Assembly (NCBI GenBank): GCA_963783695.1
Contig: CAWAOM010000007.1
Location: 124,001 to 188,000 of the forward strand
DNA: 64,000 nt
Direction: 5' to 3'
Source of the DNA: BM003 sp963783695
GTDB taxonomy: Bacteria > Pseudomonadota > Gammaproteobacteria > Steroidobacterales > BM003
Under the pieces are notes generated by a model. It was not told the DNA's origin and did not search any database. It worked only from the letters and a program-made list of their open reading frames with translations. Positions 17,552 through 26,559 of the stretch are shown piece after piece. Position 1 is the first letter of the stretch. Every line of letters begins with the position of its first letter. The position numbers and the translations under genes are program-made.

Positions 17552-18880
17552 ATGTTCCGAGGGCGAATCGACACGGCGGCGATGCTGAAGAGCGTCCTCT
17601 TGCTTCTGGCCGGATTTACCAGCCTTGGTGTTCTGGCGCAGGAAGCGCCGAAAGACACCTATCCGTATCCGATCAAAGATCCGTTTACCGCGACCGTCAT
17701 TACCACGCCGGAGCCTTTGCGCTACCCGTTGCCGGCGCTGGATGATGTCCCGGCGAAGCTTCGGGTCGTCGAGGTACTCGATCGCAAACCGCCCGATAAC
17801 TTCTGGCACATGCGCGGTCTGAGCTACACATTTATTTCGGCGGGTCGCCGCGCCGCGCCGCTGATTTTCGTTATTGCCGGCACCGGAGCGGGCCATGACG
17901 GATCCAGTACGCTGACGCTGGCACGGGCTTTCCACCAAGCCGGGATGCATGTCATTACGATGTCTTCGCCGACGTACTCCAACTTTATCGTCAGCGCCTC
18001 GTCCAATGGCGTGCCGGGCCTGCCCGATGACGATTCGGTTGATCTCTACCGGGCGATGCAAGCGGCGTATGAGCGCGAAAAAAAGCGCATCAAGGTCTCT
18101 GAGTTTTACGTTACCGGCTACAGCCTGGGCGGGATGCATGCCGCTTTCGTTGGCTACCAGGACAGCAAGCAGGCATATTTCAATTTCAAAAAAATCCTGA
18201 TGATCAACCCGCCGGTGAATCTGTTCAATTCGGTACAGATCCTCGACTGGCTGGTCACCGAGGTATTCCCGACTCGCGAAGATTTCAAGGTGTTCTACCA
18301 GAACCTGATGAGCGAAATCAGCGACGTTTACACCAATAACCCGCGGCTCAAGTTCAACGACGAATTCCTCTATGCGCTGGCGGCCACCTATCCGCCGGGG
18401 CAACTGGAGATGAAGGGGCTTATCGGGCTCGCGTTCCGCTTTTCCGCGACCAACATGATTTTCTCGTCCGACATGGTGACGCGCTGGGGTTACCTGGTGC
18501 CGCCGGACGCGGATATTGACCGGCGCACCCGAATTGGCATCTTCCAGCGCACCGGTAACAACAAGAGCAGCTTCACCCAGTATTTCCGCGATTACCTTTT
18601 GCCTTACTACAGTGAAAGAAACCCGGGCGTGACCGAGGAACAGCTGCTGTTCCGGGCCAGCCTGCAGAGCATCCAGGAGTACATTGCGGATGCCAGGCAC
18701 ATCGCGGTGATCGGAAACCTCGACGACATCATCCTGGCGCCCGGCGAGGTCGAGTATCTGCAGGGTTTGTTTGGTCCGGACAGGTCGACATTCTTTCCCC
18801 GTGGCGGTCATCTCGGCAATATGCCGGAGCGGATTTTCATGACCAACGTCGTTGAATACTTCCAGGGTCCGGTGCAATGA
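17552..18880 (+). CDS. Secreted alpha/beta-hydrolase, probable serine lipase/esterase
   Basis: A 442-residue exported protein; residues about 11-29 form a signal peptide (MLKSVLLLLAGFTSLGVLAQ). Residues about 100-200 have the hydrolase core, with the nucleophile elbow VTGYSLGGMHAAF (GYSLG) and an upstream oxyanion loop FVIAGTGAGHDG. A late GNLDDIILAPGE segment can supply Asp and the RGGHLGNMPERIF segment the His. Its stop overlaps the mlaA start by four bases (ATGA), so translation is coupled. That coupling, and the nearby outer-membrane genes, suggest a periplasmic lipid or phospholipid hydrolase, which is inference only. I do not know a named homologue. Confidence 0.82.
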   Translation: MFRGRIDTAAMLKSVLLLLAGFTSLGVLAQEAPKDTYPYPIKDPFTATVITTPEPLRYPLPALDDVPAKLRVVEVLDRKPPDNFWHMRGLSYTFISAGRRAAPLIFVIAGTGAGHDGSSTLTLARAFHQAGMHVITMSSPTYSNFIVSASSNGVPGLPDDDSVDLYRAMQAAYEREKKRIKVSEFYVTGYSLGGMHAAFVGYQDSKQAYFNFKKILMINPPVNLFNSVQILDWLVTEVFPTREDFKVFYQNLMSEISDVYTNNPRLKFNDEFLYALAATYPPGQLEMKGLIGLAFRFSATNMIFSSDMVTRWGYLVPPDADIDRRTRIGIFQRTGNNKSSFTQYFRDYLLPYYSERNPGVTEEQLLFRASLQSIQEYIADARHIAVIGNLDDIILAPGEVEYLQGLFGPDRSTFFPRGGHLGNMPERIFMTNVVEYFQGPVQ

Positions 18881-19629
18881 GGTTGCCGACTCCCGATCTG
18901 ATCAGAAAGATTGCGCTTCTGGTAGCGTGTGCGCTGGCGGTAACCGGGTGTGCCTCGAACGAGGAAATCGAATACACCATCCCGGCGCGCGTTGCGCCGG
19001 TCCCGGACGAAGGCTGGTCGATGATGAAGGCCAACGATCCGTGGAATGGCATGAATCGCAGTTTTTACAATTTCAACTACCGCGTCGACCAGTGGGTACT
19101 GCTACCCGCCGTGCGCGGTTACCGTGCGATTACTCCGGATCCGCTCGAGCGCGGCATCACCAATTTCTTCGCGAATATCCGCGAGGTCAATTATTTCATC
19201 AACTCGGTGTTCCAGCTTTCGCCACGTAAGGCCGGCAATGCGGCGCTTCGTTTTGGCATGAACTCGACCATTGGTCTGTTCGGCTTCACCGATCCCGCCG
19301 GCGCGATGGGCTTTACGCCGATGCCCGAGGATCTGGGCCAGACTTTCGGTTACTGGGGTGTGCCGGCCGGTCCCTATTTCGTGATGCCGTTTCTCGGGCC
19401 CTCGACAGTACGCGATGCGCCGGGCACGATTATCGAGTTCTTCTGGTACGGTCTTTTTGCACCAAAGGTCTTTCGCGATTTCTGGGGCCATCCCGCGGTT
19501 ACAGCGCTACGCGTGGTCGATACCCGCAAGAACGTTCCGTTCCGCTATTATCAGACCGGTTCGCCGTTCGAGTATGAGTTCGTGCGCTTCCTGTATCTGA
19601 CCTACCGCGACCTGGAGATCGCCCGCTAG
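18877..19629 (+). CDS. mlaA: MlaA/VacJ-family outer-membrane lipoprotein
   Basis: A 250-residue lipoprotein; the lipobox ends at Cys25 (VTGC). MlaA sits in the outer membrane with OmpC/OmpF and removes mislocalised phospholipids from the outer leaflet, passing them to MlaC and the inner-membrane MlaFEDB. Signature stretches are present: NDPWNGMNRSFYNFNYRVDQ, the FFANIREVNYFINSVFQ segment, RFGMNSTIGLFGFTDPA, GQTFGYWGVPAGPYFVMPFLGPSTVRD (split by the usual donut helices). It is translationally coupled to the upstream hydrolase (ATGA overlap). The other mla genes are not in this window. A patatin-like autotransporter follows 60 bp later. Confidence 0.93.
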   Translation: MRLPTPDLIRKIALLVACALAVTGCASNEEIEYTIPARVAPVPDEGWSMMKANDPWNGMNRSFYNFNYRVDQWVLLPAVRGYRAITPDPLERGITNFFANIREVNYFINSVFQLSPRKAGNAALRFGMNSTIGLFGFTDPAGAMGFTPMPEDLGQTFGYWGVPAGPYFVMPFLGPSTVRDAPGTIIEFFWYGLFAPKVFRDFWGHPAVTALRVVDTRKNVPFRYYQTGSPFEYEFVRFLYLTYRDLEIAR

Positions 19630-19689
19630 GCGCAGCCTCGTGTGCCGCACGCCGTGAACCGGATCAGCAGCCTCGGGCGAAGGATCCTC

Positions 19690-21894
19690 ATGCGGTGGTT
19701 GTGGGTCGCTGCGCTTGTTGCGCCGGTCGCCGCGGACGCCGGTTCCGCCAGTTGCGCCAGCTCTGATTCCGGGCGCCCCTCGATCGGTCTTGTTCTGAGC
19801 GGAGGCGGTGCCCGCGGCGCCGCTCACGTCGGCGTCCTCGAAGTCCTCGAAGAAATGCGTGTTCCGGTCGATTGTATTGCCGCCACCAGTTTTGGCGCGA
19901 TCGTCGGGGGCTTGTATGCATCCGGGATGCCGGTTGCGAAGATCCAGCAGACCCTGGCTGAGATCGAATGGAGCGCGGTATTCAACGACCGGCTTGACCG
20001 GGATAACCGGCCGTACCGGCGCAAGCGCGACGACGACCTGTGGCTGGTCAAGGGCCGGGTCGGTGTGCGTGACGGCGAACTGCGATTTCCGACCGGATTG
20101 ATCCAGGGACAGAAGATTCGTGGGATATTGTCGCGCTATACGATGCCGGTTGCCGGCGTACGCGATTTCGACCTGCTGCCTATTCCGTTTCGCGCGGTGG
20201 CCACGGATATTGTCAACGGCGACGAGGCGGTGCTGAGTGGCGGCGTTCTCGCCGATGCTATCCATGCGAGCATGGCGATTCCCGCCATTTTTGCGCCGGT
20301 CGAAATCGATGGCCGGTTGCTGGTTGACGGCGGTGTTTCCAACAATCTGCCTGTGACCGTTGCTCGTGCGATGGGAGCAGAGATCATTATCGCGGTCGAC
20401 ATCAGCACCCAGCTCTATCAGCGCGAGCAACTCGATTCGCTGTTGGCGATAACCGACCAGCTAAGCAATTTCCTGACCCGCCGCAATACCGAACGCCAAC
20501 TCGAGCAATTGCGTCAGCAGGACATTCTGCTGCTCCCGGACATGGGCGATGTAACGAGCGCGAGCTTCGACCGCATTGGCGAGGCTGTGCCGCCTGGCGC
20601 GGACGCGGCGCGGGCTGCTGCGAACGAGTTGCATAGTCTTGCACTGGCCGAGACCGAGTGGGAAGCGTTCCTGGCCGCGCGCAGCCAGCCGTCTGCGCAG
20701 CGGCCGGTCATCCGTAGCGTGCAAATCGACAATCGGTCGGGCCTCTCCGATGAACTGCTGGTTACACGCGCCGAAGTCGAGACGGGTGCTCCTCTCGATG
20801 TGCTGGATCTGCAGCGAAGCGTTGACCGGATCTACGGCCTCGAACTCTTTGACGAGGTCTCCTACCGGGTCGATGACCGAGCGGATGCGACGGGTTCGGA
20901 CCTGACGCTGGCTGTCAAACCCAGGTCATGGGGCCCGGGATATCTGCAGCTTGGCACGCGCATGTCGGGGAGTTTTGATGGTGACGATGTGTTTGATCTT
21001 GGCGCCAGCTATCTGCGCACCTCGGTCAATGCATGGAACGGCGAATGGCGTGCTGGCGGTTCGGTCGGTGACGAGCCGGGCCTGTTCTTTGATTTTTACC
21101 AGCCACTCGGCGTGCGTTCCGCGTTGTTTGTCGAGCCCCTGGTGTTTTATGGCAGGCGCAACGTAAATATTTTCGATGAGCAGGGTGACGTGCTAGGTGC
21201 TACCCGGGTGAAGGAGGGCGGGCTTGTGCTCGCCGGCGGCCTCGAGGTTGGCGACTGGGGTGAGTTGCGGGCCGGCTGGCGTCGCGTATTTGGCGAAAAC
21301 GATACCCGGTTTGGCGACCCCGCCATCCCGGCCGGAAATTTCGATGACGGCTCGCTGTTTGTCCGTGCGTCCGTTGACGAGATTGACGATTTCTATTTTC
21401 CGTCACGCGGGGTCGATGGTTTCCTCGAGTATCGCCGCTCGCGTTCCGACTATGGTGCGGACGACGCATTCGAACAGGTGTTGTTTCATGGCAGGGTTGC
21501 GGCATCGCGCGGTCCCGCGAGTGTCCGGCTGACCGCCGACTACATGTCTACACCCAGTGGCAAGGCGCCGCCGCAGAACCTGTTCCGTGCCGGAGGCCTG
21601 TTCCGTCTGTCGGGTTACGAACTGAACGAGCTGTCCGGGCAGCACTATGCCCAGGTCGCGCTGATTCCGTCCTACAAGATCGCCGACTTCCGGCTGTTGC
21701 CCATCTACGTCGGCGCCTCGCTCGAAATCGGCAATGTCTGGCAAAACGAAGACGATATCGGTTTCGATGACACGCTGACTGCAGGTAGTTTGTGGATTGG
21801 CGCCGATACGCCGCTGGGTCCCGCGCATATTGCCTTTGGCATAGCCGAGGGCGGGCGCGACAGCTTCTATCTGTTTCTTGGACCGGTTCGGTAG
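19690..21894 (+). CDS. Patatin-like phospholipase fused to POTRA and outer-membrane barrel (PlpD-like type Vd autotransporter)
   Basis: About 734 residues from the ATG at 19690, which has GAAGGA 5 nt upstream (a GTG at 19642 is less likely). A signal peptide precedes a patatin domain (residues about 30-330) with oxyanion motif SGGGARGAAHVGVL, nucleophile in AATSFGA (Ser67) and catalytic Asp in LVDGG (Asp213). The nucleophile elbow has Ala at the first Gly of GxSxG. A POTRA-like region follows, then a 16-strand-type barrel rich in aromatic residues ending in FLGPVR. This order and length match Pseudomonas PlpD, which secretes its own lipase domain. It follows mlaA on the same strand. Confidence 0.86.
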   Translation: MRWLWVAALVAPVAADAGSASCASSDSGRPSIGLVLSGGGARGAAHVGVLEVLEEMRVPVDCIAATSFGAIVGGLYASGMPVAKIQQTLAEIEWSAVFNDRLDRDNRPYRRKRDDDLWLVKGRVGVRDGELRFPTGLIQGQKIRGILSRYTMPVAGVRDFDLLPIPFRAVATDIVNGDEAVLSGGVLADAIHASMAIPAIFAPVEIDGRLLVDGGVSNNLPVTVARAMGAEIIIAVDISTQLYQREQLDSLLAITDQLSNFLTRRNTERQLEQLRQQDILLLPDMGDVTSASFDRIGEAVPPGADAARAAANELHSLALAETEWEAFLAARSQPSAQRPVIRSVQIDNRSGLSDELLVTRAEVETGAPLDVLDLQRSVDRIYGLELFDEVSYRVDDRADATGSDLTLAVKPRSWGPGYLQLGTRMSGSFDGDDVFDLGASYLRTSVNAWNGEWRAGGSVGDEPGLFFDFYQPLGVRSALFVEPLVFYGRRNVNIFDEQGDVLGATRVKEGGLVLAGGLEVGDWGELRAGWRRVFGENDTRFGDPAIPAGNFDDGSLFVRASVDEIDDFYFPSRGVDGFLEYRRSRSDYGADDAFEQVLFHGRVAASRGPASVRLTADYMSTPSGKAPPQNLFRAGGLFRLSGYELNELSGQHYAQVALIPSYKIADFRLLPIYVGASLEIGNVWQNEDDIGFDDTLTAGSLWIGADTPLGPAHIAFGIAEGGRDSFYLFLGPVR

Positions 21895-21899
21895 CGGTG

Positions 21900-22388
21900 A
21901 TGGCGGACGACAACAGGGCCTTCCAGGACTTCTATCCGGATCATCTGGCGCATTGCTATGGTTGCGGCAGGCTCAATACGCAAGGACTGCGGCTGCGCAG
22001 TTTCTGGGATGGCGCGGAAAGCGTTGCCCGTTTTACTCCGCGCCCCGAACACATCGCGGTGCCGGGCTATGTATACGGCGGCCTGGTCGCATCGCTGATC
22101 GATTGTCACGGAACCGGCACCGCCGCCGCCGCCGTCTATCGACGCCAAAACAGGTCGATGGCCAGCGAGCCGGCGCTGCGTTACGTCACGGCGGCACTGA
22201 CTGTGGATTACCTGCGGCCGACACCGCTTGGCCCCGAGCTGCAATTGCGTGGAAAAATCGAGGAGATAGGGGAGCGCAAGGTGGTGGTCTCGGTTTCCGT
22301 GGCCGCCGATAATGAGATCTGCGCGCGCGGACGTGTGGTGGCGGTGCGGTTGCCGGACGGATTAATGGGCGAACCTGACGTCGGGTGA
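21900..22388 (+). CDS. Hotdog-fold thioesterase, PaaI-like
   Basis: A 162-residue protein from the ATG at 21900, five bases after the autotransporter stop; a GTG one codon upstream is possible. It has the single-hotdog thioesterase layout: GCGRLNTQGLRLRSFW near the N-terminus, GYVYGGLVASLIDCHGTGTA (the helix with acid residue) and VDYLRPTPLGPELQLRG. The family hydrolyses acyl-CoA or aromatic-CoA thioesters in the cytoplasm. Substrate cannot be told. The near-overlap with the upstream gene suggests co-transcription with mlaA and the lipase autotransporter. The C-terminal GRVVAVRLPDGLMGEPDVG is unremarkable. Confidence 0.83.
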   Translation: MADDNRAFQDFYPDHLAHCYGCGRLNTQGLRLRSFWDGAESVARFTPRPEHIAVPGYVYGGLVASLIDCHGTGTAAAAVYRRQNRSMASEPALRYVTAALTVDYLRPTPLGPELQLRGKIEEIGERKVVVSVSVAADNEICARGRVVAVRLPDGLMGEPDVG

Positions 22389-22402
22389 TCCTGCCGGCCG
22401 AC

Positions 22403-23308
22403 TTACTGCCCGGTGGTAAGCTGACACAATATCTGCGCAAGCTCTGCCGAAGCATCCTCCTGCAAAAAATGCCCGGCGTTCAGAATGGTCGTATGCGGCT
22501 GGCCTGCGGCGCCTGGCACAAGCTCCTGGAACAGTTTATCGCCGCCGCGCGTGATCGGGTCTCCATCGCTGAACGCGGTAATAAATGGCCGTTCGAAACC
22601 GGCAAGTACACGCCATGCGCGGCGATTGGCGTCCGCTGCGGGATCGTCGCGACGGGTGGGGACCAGCTGGGGGAATGCGCGCGCGCCGGCCTTGTAGTTC
22701 TCATCGGGGAACGGCGCGTCGTAAGCGGCAACGACCGCGGGGTCGGGTTTTGTCGCACACATCCTGGCGACGATGGCGCCGACCGGGAACTGCGGCGTAT
22801 CCCGGGCAAAGGTTTGCCATTGCAGAAAAGCCTCGGAAACGGCGTGATCGCCGGTCGGCAAACCGGTATTGGCAACTACGGCCCCCGAGAAACTCTGCGG
22901 ACTGTCGGCCAGCACGCGCAGTCCCAGCAGACCGCCCCAGTCCTGGGCGAACAACGTAATATTTTCGGCCCGCAGGGAGCGCACCATTTCGCCCAGCCAG
23001 GCGACATGGGCGGCGTAGCTGTAGTGGTCAACGCGAGTCGGCTTGTCCGAGCGTCCGAATCCGATCAGGTCGGGCGCCACGACGCGCAGTCCGGCGCCCA
23101 GCAGCGGCGCGATCATGTTGCGATAGAGAAAGCTCCAGGTCGGCTCACCATGTAGCAACATCACCAGGTCGCTGCTGCGTGGACCCTCATCGATGTAGGC
23201 CATGCGCAGGGTGTCGCCGTCGCCCGCTGCTACATCGACGTAATGCGGTGAGTAGTCGAAATCCGGCAGGTTGTCGAAACGTTCACCCGGCGTGCGCAGA
23301 AAGTCCAC
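22403..23308 (-). CDS. Haloalkane dehalogenase-type alpha/beta hydrolase
   Basis: A 301-residue hydrolase starting at GTG 23308; the sequence begins VDFLRTPGERFDNLPDFDY, the standard N-terminus of subfamily I haloalkane dehalogenases. The oxyanion/halide segment LLHGEPTWSFLYR, the nucleophile Asp and halide-binding Trp in FAQDWGGLLGL, and the C-terminal His in LNAGHFLQED match the catalytic pentad. The acid is likely in AFSDGDPIT. These enzymes hydrolyse carbon-halogen bonds in haloalkanes; related sequences can also act as epoxide hydrolases, but the DW motif favours the dehalogenase. It is followed on the same strand by an SDR gene 13 bp upstream in coordinates, likely one transcript. Confidence 0.87.
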   Translation of the reverse strand: MDFLRTPGERFDNLPDFDYSPHYVDVAAGDGDTLRMAYIDEGPRSSDLVMLLHGEPTWSFLYRNMIAPLLGAGLRVVAPDLIGFGRSDKPTRVDHYSYAAHVAWLGEMVRSLRAENITLFAQDWGGLLGLRVLADSPQSFSGAVVANTGLPTGDHAVSEAFLQWQTFARDTPQFPVGAIVARMCATKPDPAVVAAYDAPFPDENYKAGARAFPQLVPTRRDDPAADANRRAWRVLAGFERPFITAFSDGDPITRGGDKLFQELVPGAAGQPHTTILNAGHFLQEDASAELAQILCQLTTGQ

Positions 23309-23321
23309 GGCGACTTCGGGT

Positions 23322-24125
23322 TCAGCCGCGCTCGCGGGCGGCGAGGGCGCCGAGGCCGCGGATCGCCCAGCGCGGCGCGAGTTGGGTCAGCGTGGTAAAG
23401 CCCCTGTTGGTCAGGCCGGTGACATGAACCGGGTCGCCGCTCATCATTGCCGCATACCCCTGTTCGGCCACCCTTTCCGGCGGCATCACCATCAACGCGC
23501 GAAACGCTTCGTTGCGGCCGGTTTTCTGCTCGCCCTTCTCCAGCATTTCGGTGTCCGTGAAACCCGGACAAAGCGCCGTGACCGTGACGCCGGTGCCGGC
23601 GAGTTCCGCGCTCAGACCCTCTGAGAAACTCAGCACGAATGCCTTGCTGGCCGCATACAGCGACATCAGTGGCATCGGCTGGAACGCGGCGATCGACGCG
23701 AGATTCATTATCCGGCCGCCACCGGCTGCGACCATTGGCGGAAGGAAAAGGCGGGTCATTTCCGCGAGATTGACGACATTAAGATGGAGCAAGGTCGATA
23801 TTTGCGCCGGCTTCATGTTGCGATAGCGACCGGAAAAGGCCACGCCGGCATTATTGACCAACGACCCCACGCTCAGATCTCGTTCCGCAACCTCGTCAAA
23901 CAACGCCTCGGCGGCGCCGTCTGCCGCGAGATCCATTGCGATCGGTGTGGCCACGATTCCGTGTTTGCCGCCAAGGCTGCGCGCCAGGGAAACCAGTTTC
24001 TGCTTGCGCCGGGCAACCAGAATCAGGTCGTGGCCGTTGGCGGCAAAGACTTTTGCGAGTTCATGGCCGATACCGGCCGAGGCACCGCTGATTAGCGCGG
24101 TGTGTTTGACTTGTTCGGGACTCAT
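23322..24125 (-). CDS. Short-chain dehydrogenase/reductase
   Basis: A 267-residue classical SDR with the cofactor motif SGASAGIGHELA, the NNAG motif in LVNNAGVAFSGRY, and the catalytic YxxxK in LYAASKAFVLSF; the partner Ser is in NLASIAAF. An arginine-rich RRKQK segment after the first strand suggests NADP(H). The substrate is unknown. The ATG at 24125 is preceded by GGGAG. It lies just upstream, in transcription order, of the haloalkane dehalogenase gene with a 13-bp gap, so the two may work together on an alcohol/ketone product, which is inference. Confidence 0.87.
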   Translation of the reverse strand: MSPEQVKHTALISGASAGIGHELAKVFAANGHDLILVARRKQKLVSLARSLGGKHGIVATPIAMDLAADGAAEALFDEVAERDLSVGSLVNNAGVAFSGRYRNMKPAQISTLLHLNVVNLAEMTRLFLPPMVAAGGGRIMNLASIAAFQPMPLMSLYAASKAFVLSFSEGLSAELAGTGVTVTALCPGFTDTEMLEKGEQKTGRNEAFRALMVMPPERVAEQGYAAMMSGDPVHVTGLTNRGFTTLTQLAPRWAIRGLGALAARERG

Positions 24126-24222
24126 CCGTGGGCTCCCTCAAATGAATGGGCAGCTGGCGTGGCCAGATGCCGAGCGAGGGCCGCGCAAAGTAACGCAGCG
24201 CCTGGTAGCGGCAGAGCGCGTG

Positions 24223-25080
24223 CTATTCGGGCAGAGCCTGGATGCGAAAGACCGCGAGCAGCAGCGGGTTCGGTTCCATCTCGAACTCACCAAACCACTT
24301 GCGGTAAAGCGCCAGGATCTGATTGGTGCCAAAAGTCTTCGACAGCGAGCGGTTAACCGCCAGGCGGAAATCGGGATCGCCACGACGAATCACGAGACCG
24401 TAGGGCTCATATGAGAACAGGTCCTCTGCGAGATCGTATTTGGCCCGATCGGCGACCTTGAGGACCTGACCGCGCAACACTATCTGGTCGGCTGCATAGG
24501 CGTCGATTTCGCCGCTATCCAGCATCTTCATGCCGTCGGCGTGAGATTCGACCGCGCGGACGTCCGCCTGGACGAGCTTCAGCCAAAGGTATTTCTCCAG
24601 CGCGGCCTCGGTGGTCGTGCCTTTGCTGACCGCAATGCGTTTGCCATTGAGGTCGGATGCGGATCTTACATCGGAGGCTTTGAGCGTTACGAAACTGCCG
24701 CCGGTAACGAATGTGATCAGGCTGAAATCGACCATTTCCTGGCGCGACAGCGTATTGGTGGTTGCGCCGCATTCAATGTCGATCTTGTTGTTGGCGACAT
24801 CTTCCATACGTTCTTCCGCGGAAACCGGTATCCATTCAATCTGCAGCTCATCCATTTCGAGCTGTTTTTGAACCGACTGAGCGACGGCCTTGCACAGGTC
24901 TACGGAGTAGCCGGCCGCCTCACCGTCCTCGACGAACGCGAACGGCGGTGTATTTTCGCGATAACCGAGCTTGATCTTGCCGGTCGAACGAATGGTGTCC
25001 AGTGTGCCCGCGGCAAAACCCGCGACTGGCACTCCGGTCATCAGGCTGAGAGCCAGGGTCAGCGTCAGAAAACGTCGCAT
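24223..25080 (-). CDS. Periplasmic amino-acid-binding protein (GltI/family 3 type)
   Basis: A 285-residue extracellular solute-binding protein with signal peptide ending near GFAA. IRSTGKIKLGYRENTPPFAF, the GYSVDLCKAVA segment, IDIECGATTNTLSRQEMVDFS and VSKGTTTEAALEKYL match family 3 proteins that bind glutamate or aspartate for an ABC importer. No permease or ATPase genes lie next to it on either side: upstream is a terminator-like hairpin and a secreted protein, downstream is the SDR gene. It is thus an orphan in this window. AGGGA precedes the ATG. The role could be transport with partners elsewhere, or signalling. Confidence 0.87.
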   Translation of the reverse strand: MRRFLTLTLALSLMTGVPVAGFAAGTLDTIRSTGKIKLGYRENTPPFAFVEDGEAAGYSVDLCKAVAQSVQKQLEMDELQIEWIPVSAEERMEDVANNKIDIECGATTNTLSRQEMVDFSLITFVTGGSFVTLKASDVRSASDLNGKRIAVSKGTTTEAALEKYLWLKLVQADVRAVESHADGMKMLDSGEIDAYAADQIVLRGQVLKVADRAKYDLAEDLFSYEPYGLVIRRGDPDFRLAVNRSLSKTFGTNQILALYRKWFGEFEMEPNPLLLAVFRIQALPE

Positions 25081-25405
25081 GTTGTCGTCCCTTTTTACTT
25101 GGTAGCGGGAGGGGTCGGGCCGATTTGCGGCCGCCGCCGGCTTGTCATGATGCCTAGCATAACCTGAAAGACTTGCGGGTCAAGAAAGCGTGAATAATTC
25201 TACTGGTCCGGAAACCGGTTTGCGCGCGGGAAACTTCGTCGCTGGCGTGGCGGTCGGTGTCGGCCGCGCCCCGGGTTGCGTACGAAAAACCGCCGTCTCC
25301 GGCCGTGTGGCGCTGCGTGCTTTGCTGTAATCGGACAATTCGATAAATGCGAATCCGCAACGGGCCCCGACGGGGCCCGTCCGGTTGACGGTACAGGTCG
25401 AGCGG
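25081..25405. other. Intergenic region between binding protein and secreted protein genes
   Basis: About 325 bp with no supported gene. It holds the GC-rich hairpin at 25360-25380 and presumably the promoter of the binding-protein gene; no clear -35/-10 pair was found. Confidence 0.5.
25360..25380 (-). terminator. GC-rich hairpin downstream of small secreted protein gene
   Basis: ACGGGCCCCG (25360-25369) and CGGGGCCCGT (25371-25380) are perfect reverse complements with one base between. It begins 25 bp after the stop of the gene ending at 25406 on the minus strand. There is no T-run on either side, so termination would not be of the classic intrinsic kind. Confidence 0.45.
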
Positions 25406-25816
25406 TTACGGTATCGTGCAGTTGCCAAAAAGTACGAAAGCGATCTCCTCACCGGCAACGGTCGCGCTCATCTCGCCGGTATCGGTCACTACCGTGACGA
25501 CCCAGCCGCGCAAATCTTCGAAGCCATGCATGACCAGCACATTGTCCTTTTGAGCGCTGTGAAGAATCTCTGAATCCCTTGGATCATGGTCGGTCTGAGC
25601 GATCAGCGACTTTTTCTTCAGGTCGATCCGCAAAAACTCCGGCGCGCGCGTGGCCCGCGTGGTCTCGTGCGAGCAGCCTTCCTTCTCATAACACTCCAGC
25701 ACTTCGGTCACCGCGCAGATAAATGGCTGGGAGCCGTCGAATTTCTCCGCCGCGGCCAGTAAAGGCAGACTGAGGGCAGCAGTACCGAGAACCAAAAACA
25801 GACGTCTGAAAATCAT
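25406..25816 (-). CDS. Small secreted protein, unknown function
   Basis: A 136-residue protein with a signal peptide (to about residue 22, LAAA) and a good ribosome binding site (GAGGAG upstream of the ATG at 25816). The mature part contains conserved-looking cysteines (ICAVTEVLECYEKEGCSHET and a final NCT) that could form disulfides in the periplasm. The rest is mostly beta, with a VVTVVTDTGEMSATVAG segment. I do not recognise the family. It follows another secreted protein gene on the same strand with only an 18-bp gap, so they are probably co-transcribed. Confidence 0.75.
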   Translation of the reverse strand: MIFRRLFLVLGTAALSLPLLAAAEKFDGSQPFICAVTEVLECYEKEGCSHETTRATRAPEFLRIDLKKKSLIAQTDHDPRDSEILHSAQKDNVLVMHGFEDLRGWVVTVVTDTGEMSATVAGEEIAFVLFGNCTIP

Positions 25817-25834
25817 TTTGCTGACTCCTCAGGA

Positions 25835-26305
25835 TTACTTGACCGTATAGCCGCGGCCTTCAAGGCATGCGGCGTAAGCGCGGTTGTATTCGTTACGGCG
25901 TTGCGCATATTGCTGCGCCTGCTGCTGTTCCCATTGCTGCCGATCTTTGTTGGAGCTTGCCCGCCTGGCGCCGCCCGTCAGGCCGCCCAGTGCTCCGCCG
26001 ATAAGAGCGCCCTGCTTGGTATCACCGGCGATTGCGCCAACCAGGGCACCCGCGGCGGCGCCGCCTAAGGCGCCGCGACCGGCGCCGCCTTTCTGCTCGG
26101 GCTCCGCCGAGCTTGCGCGTGGCACCTCCATGGGATCGAAACCGGTGCGGTCCCTGGCCCAGGTGTAGCATTGAAACTGGTCCTGTTCCTGCTGATCGCT
26201 CGATTGCCCCTTGGCCGGGTAGATCACGAGATCCTGCGCCGAGAGCGTTGCACCGACCAGCAGCGCGGTCGCGGCAAAGCCTGCTCGCATCAAAAAACGC
26301 GTCAT
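25835..26305 (-). CDS. Glycine-zipper secreted protein
   Basis: About 156 residues from the ATG at 26305, which has a strong GGAGG 5 nt upstream; the longer frame to 26395 is not needed. A signal peptide (to about SAQ) is followed by a QDQFQCYTWARDRTGFDP segment, a glycine-zipper block (GALGGAAAGALVGAIAGD, then GALIGGALGGLTGGARR) and a Gln-rich tail ending in AYAACLEGRGYTVK. This is the layout of YMGG/glycine-zipper outer-membrane or periplasmic proteins that insert in membranes. Function is unknown. It is upstream of the other small secreted gene, probably in one operon. Confidence 0.78.
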   Translation of the reverse strand: MTRFLMRAGFAATALLVGATLSAQDLVIYPAKGQSSDQQEQDQFQCYTWARDRTGFDPMEVPRASSAEPEQKGGAGRGALGGAAAGALVGAIAGDTKQGALIGGALGGLTGGARRASSNKDRQQWEQQQAQQYAQRRNEYNRAYAACLEGRGYTVK

Positions 26306-26559
26306 GTTTTCCTCCGGTATGCGGAAGCCGGGGTGATACCGCCGGCGTTGAGAATCTGGTCCCGACAGAACAGTTGGCCACAACGGCTGACACAAATCGA
26401 CCGGGAAGCCGTTAATATGACGATTTTGCCGGGTTGGGACGCGCCCCGCAAGCTATTGCAAGGCTCAGGATTGCGCGTCGCAACGGTTTCGCGGTGCGGT
26501 GAGGAGGGGCGTTTGCAGCGGGTCTATACTGAGCCCCCAAGCGTGGTTTCGGGTAGAGC

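Noticed and set aside
17510..18877. A 455-residue minus-strand open frame opposite the hydrolase gene
   Set aside because: It is a high-GC antisense shadow; the plus-strand protein has a signal peptide and GYSLG motif.
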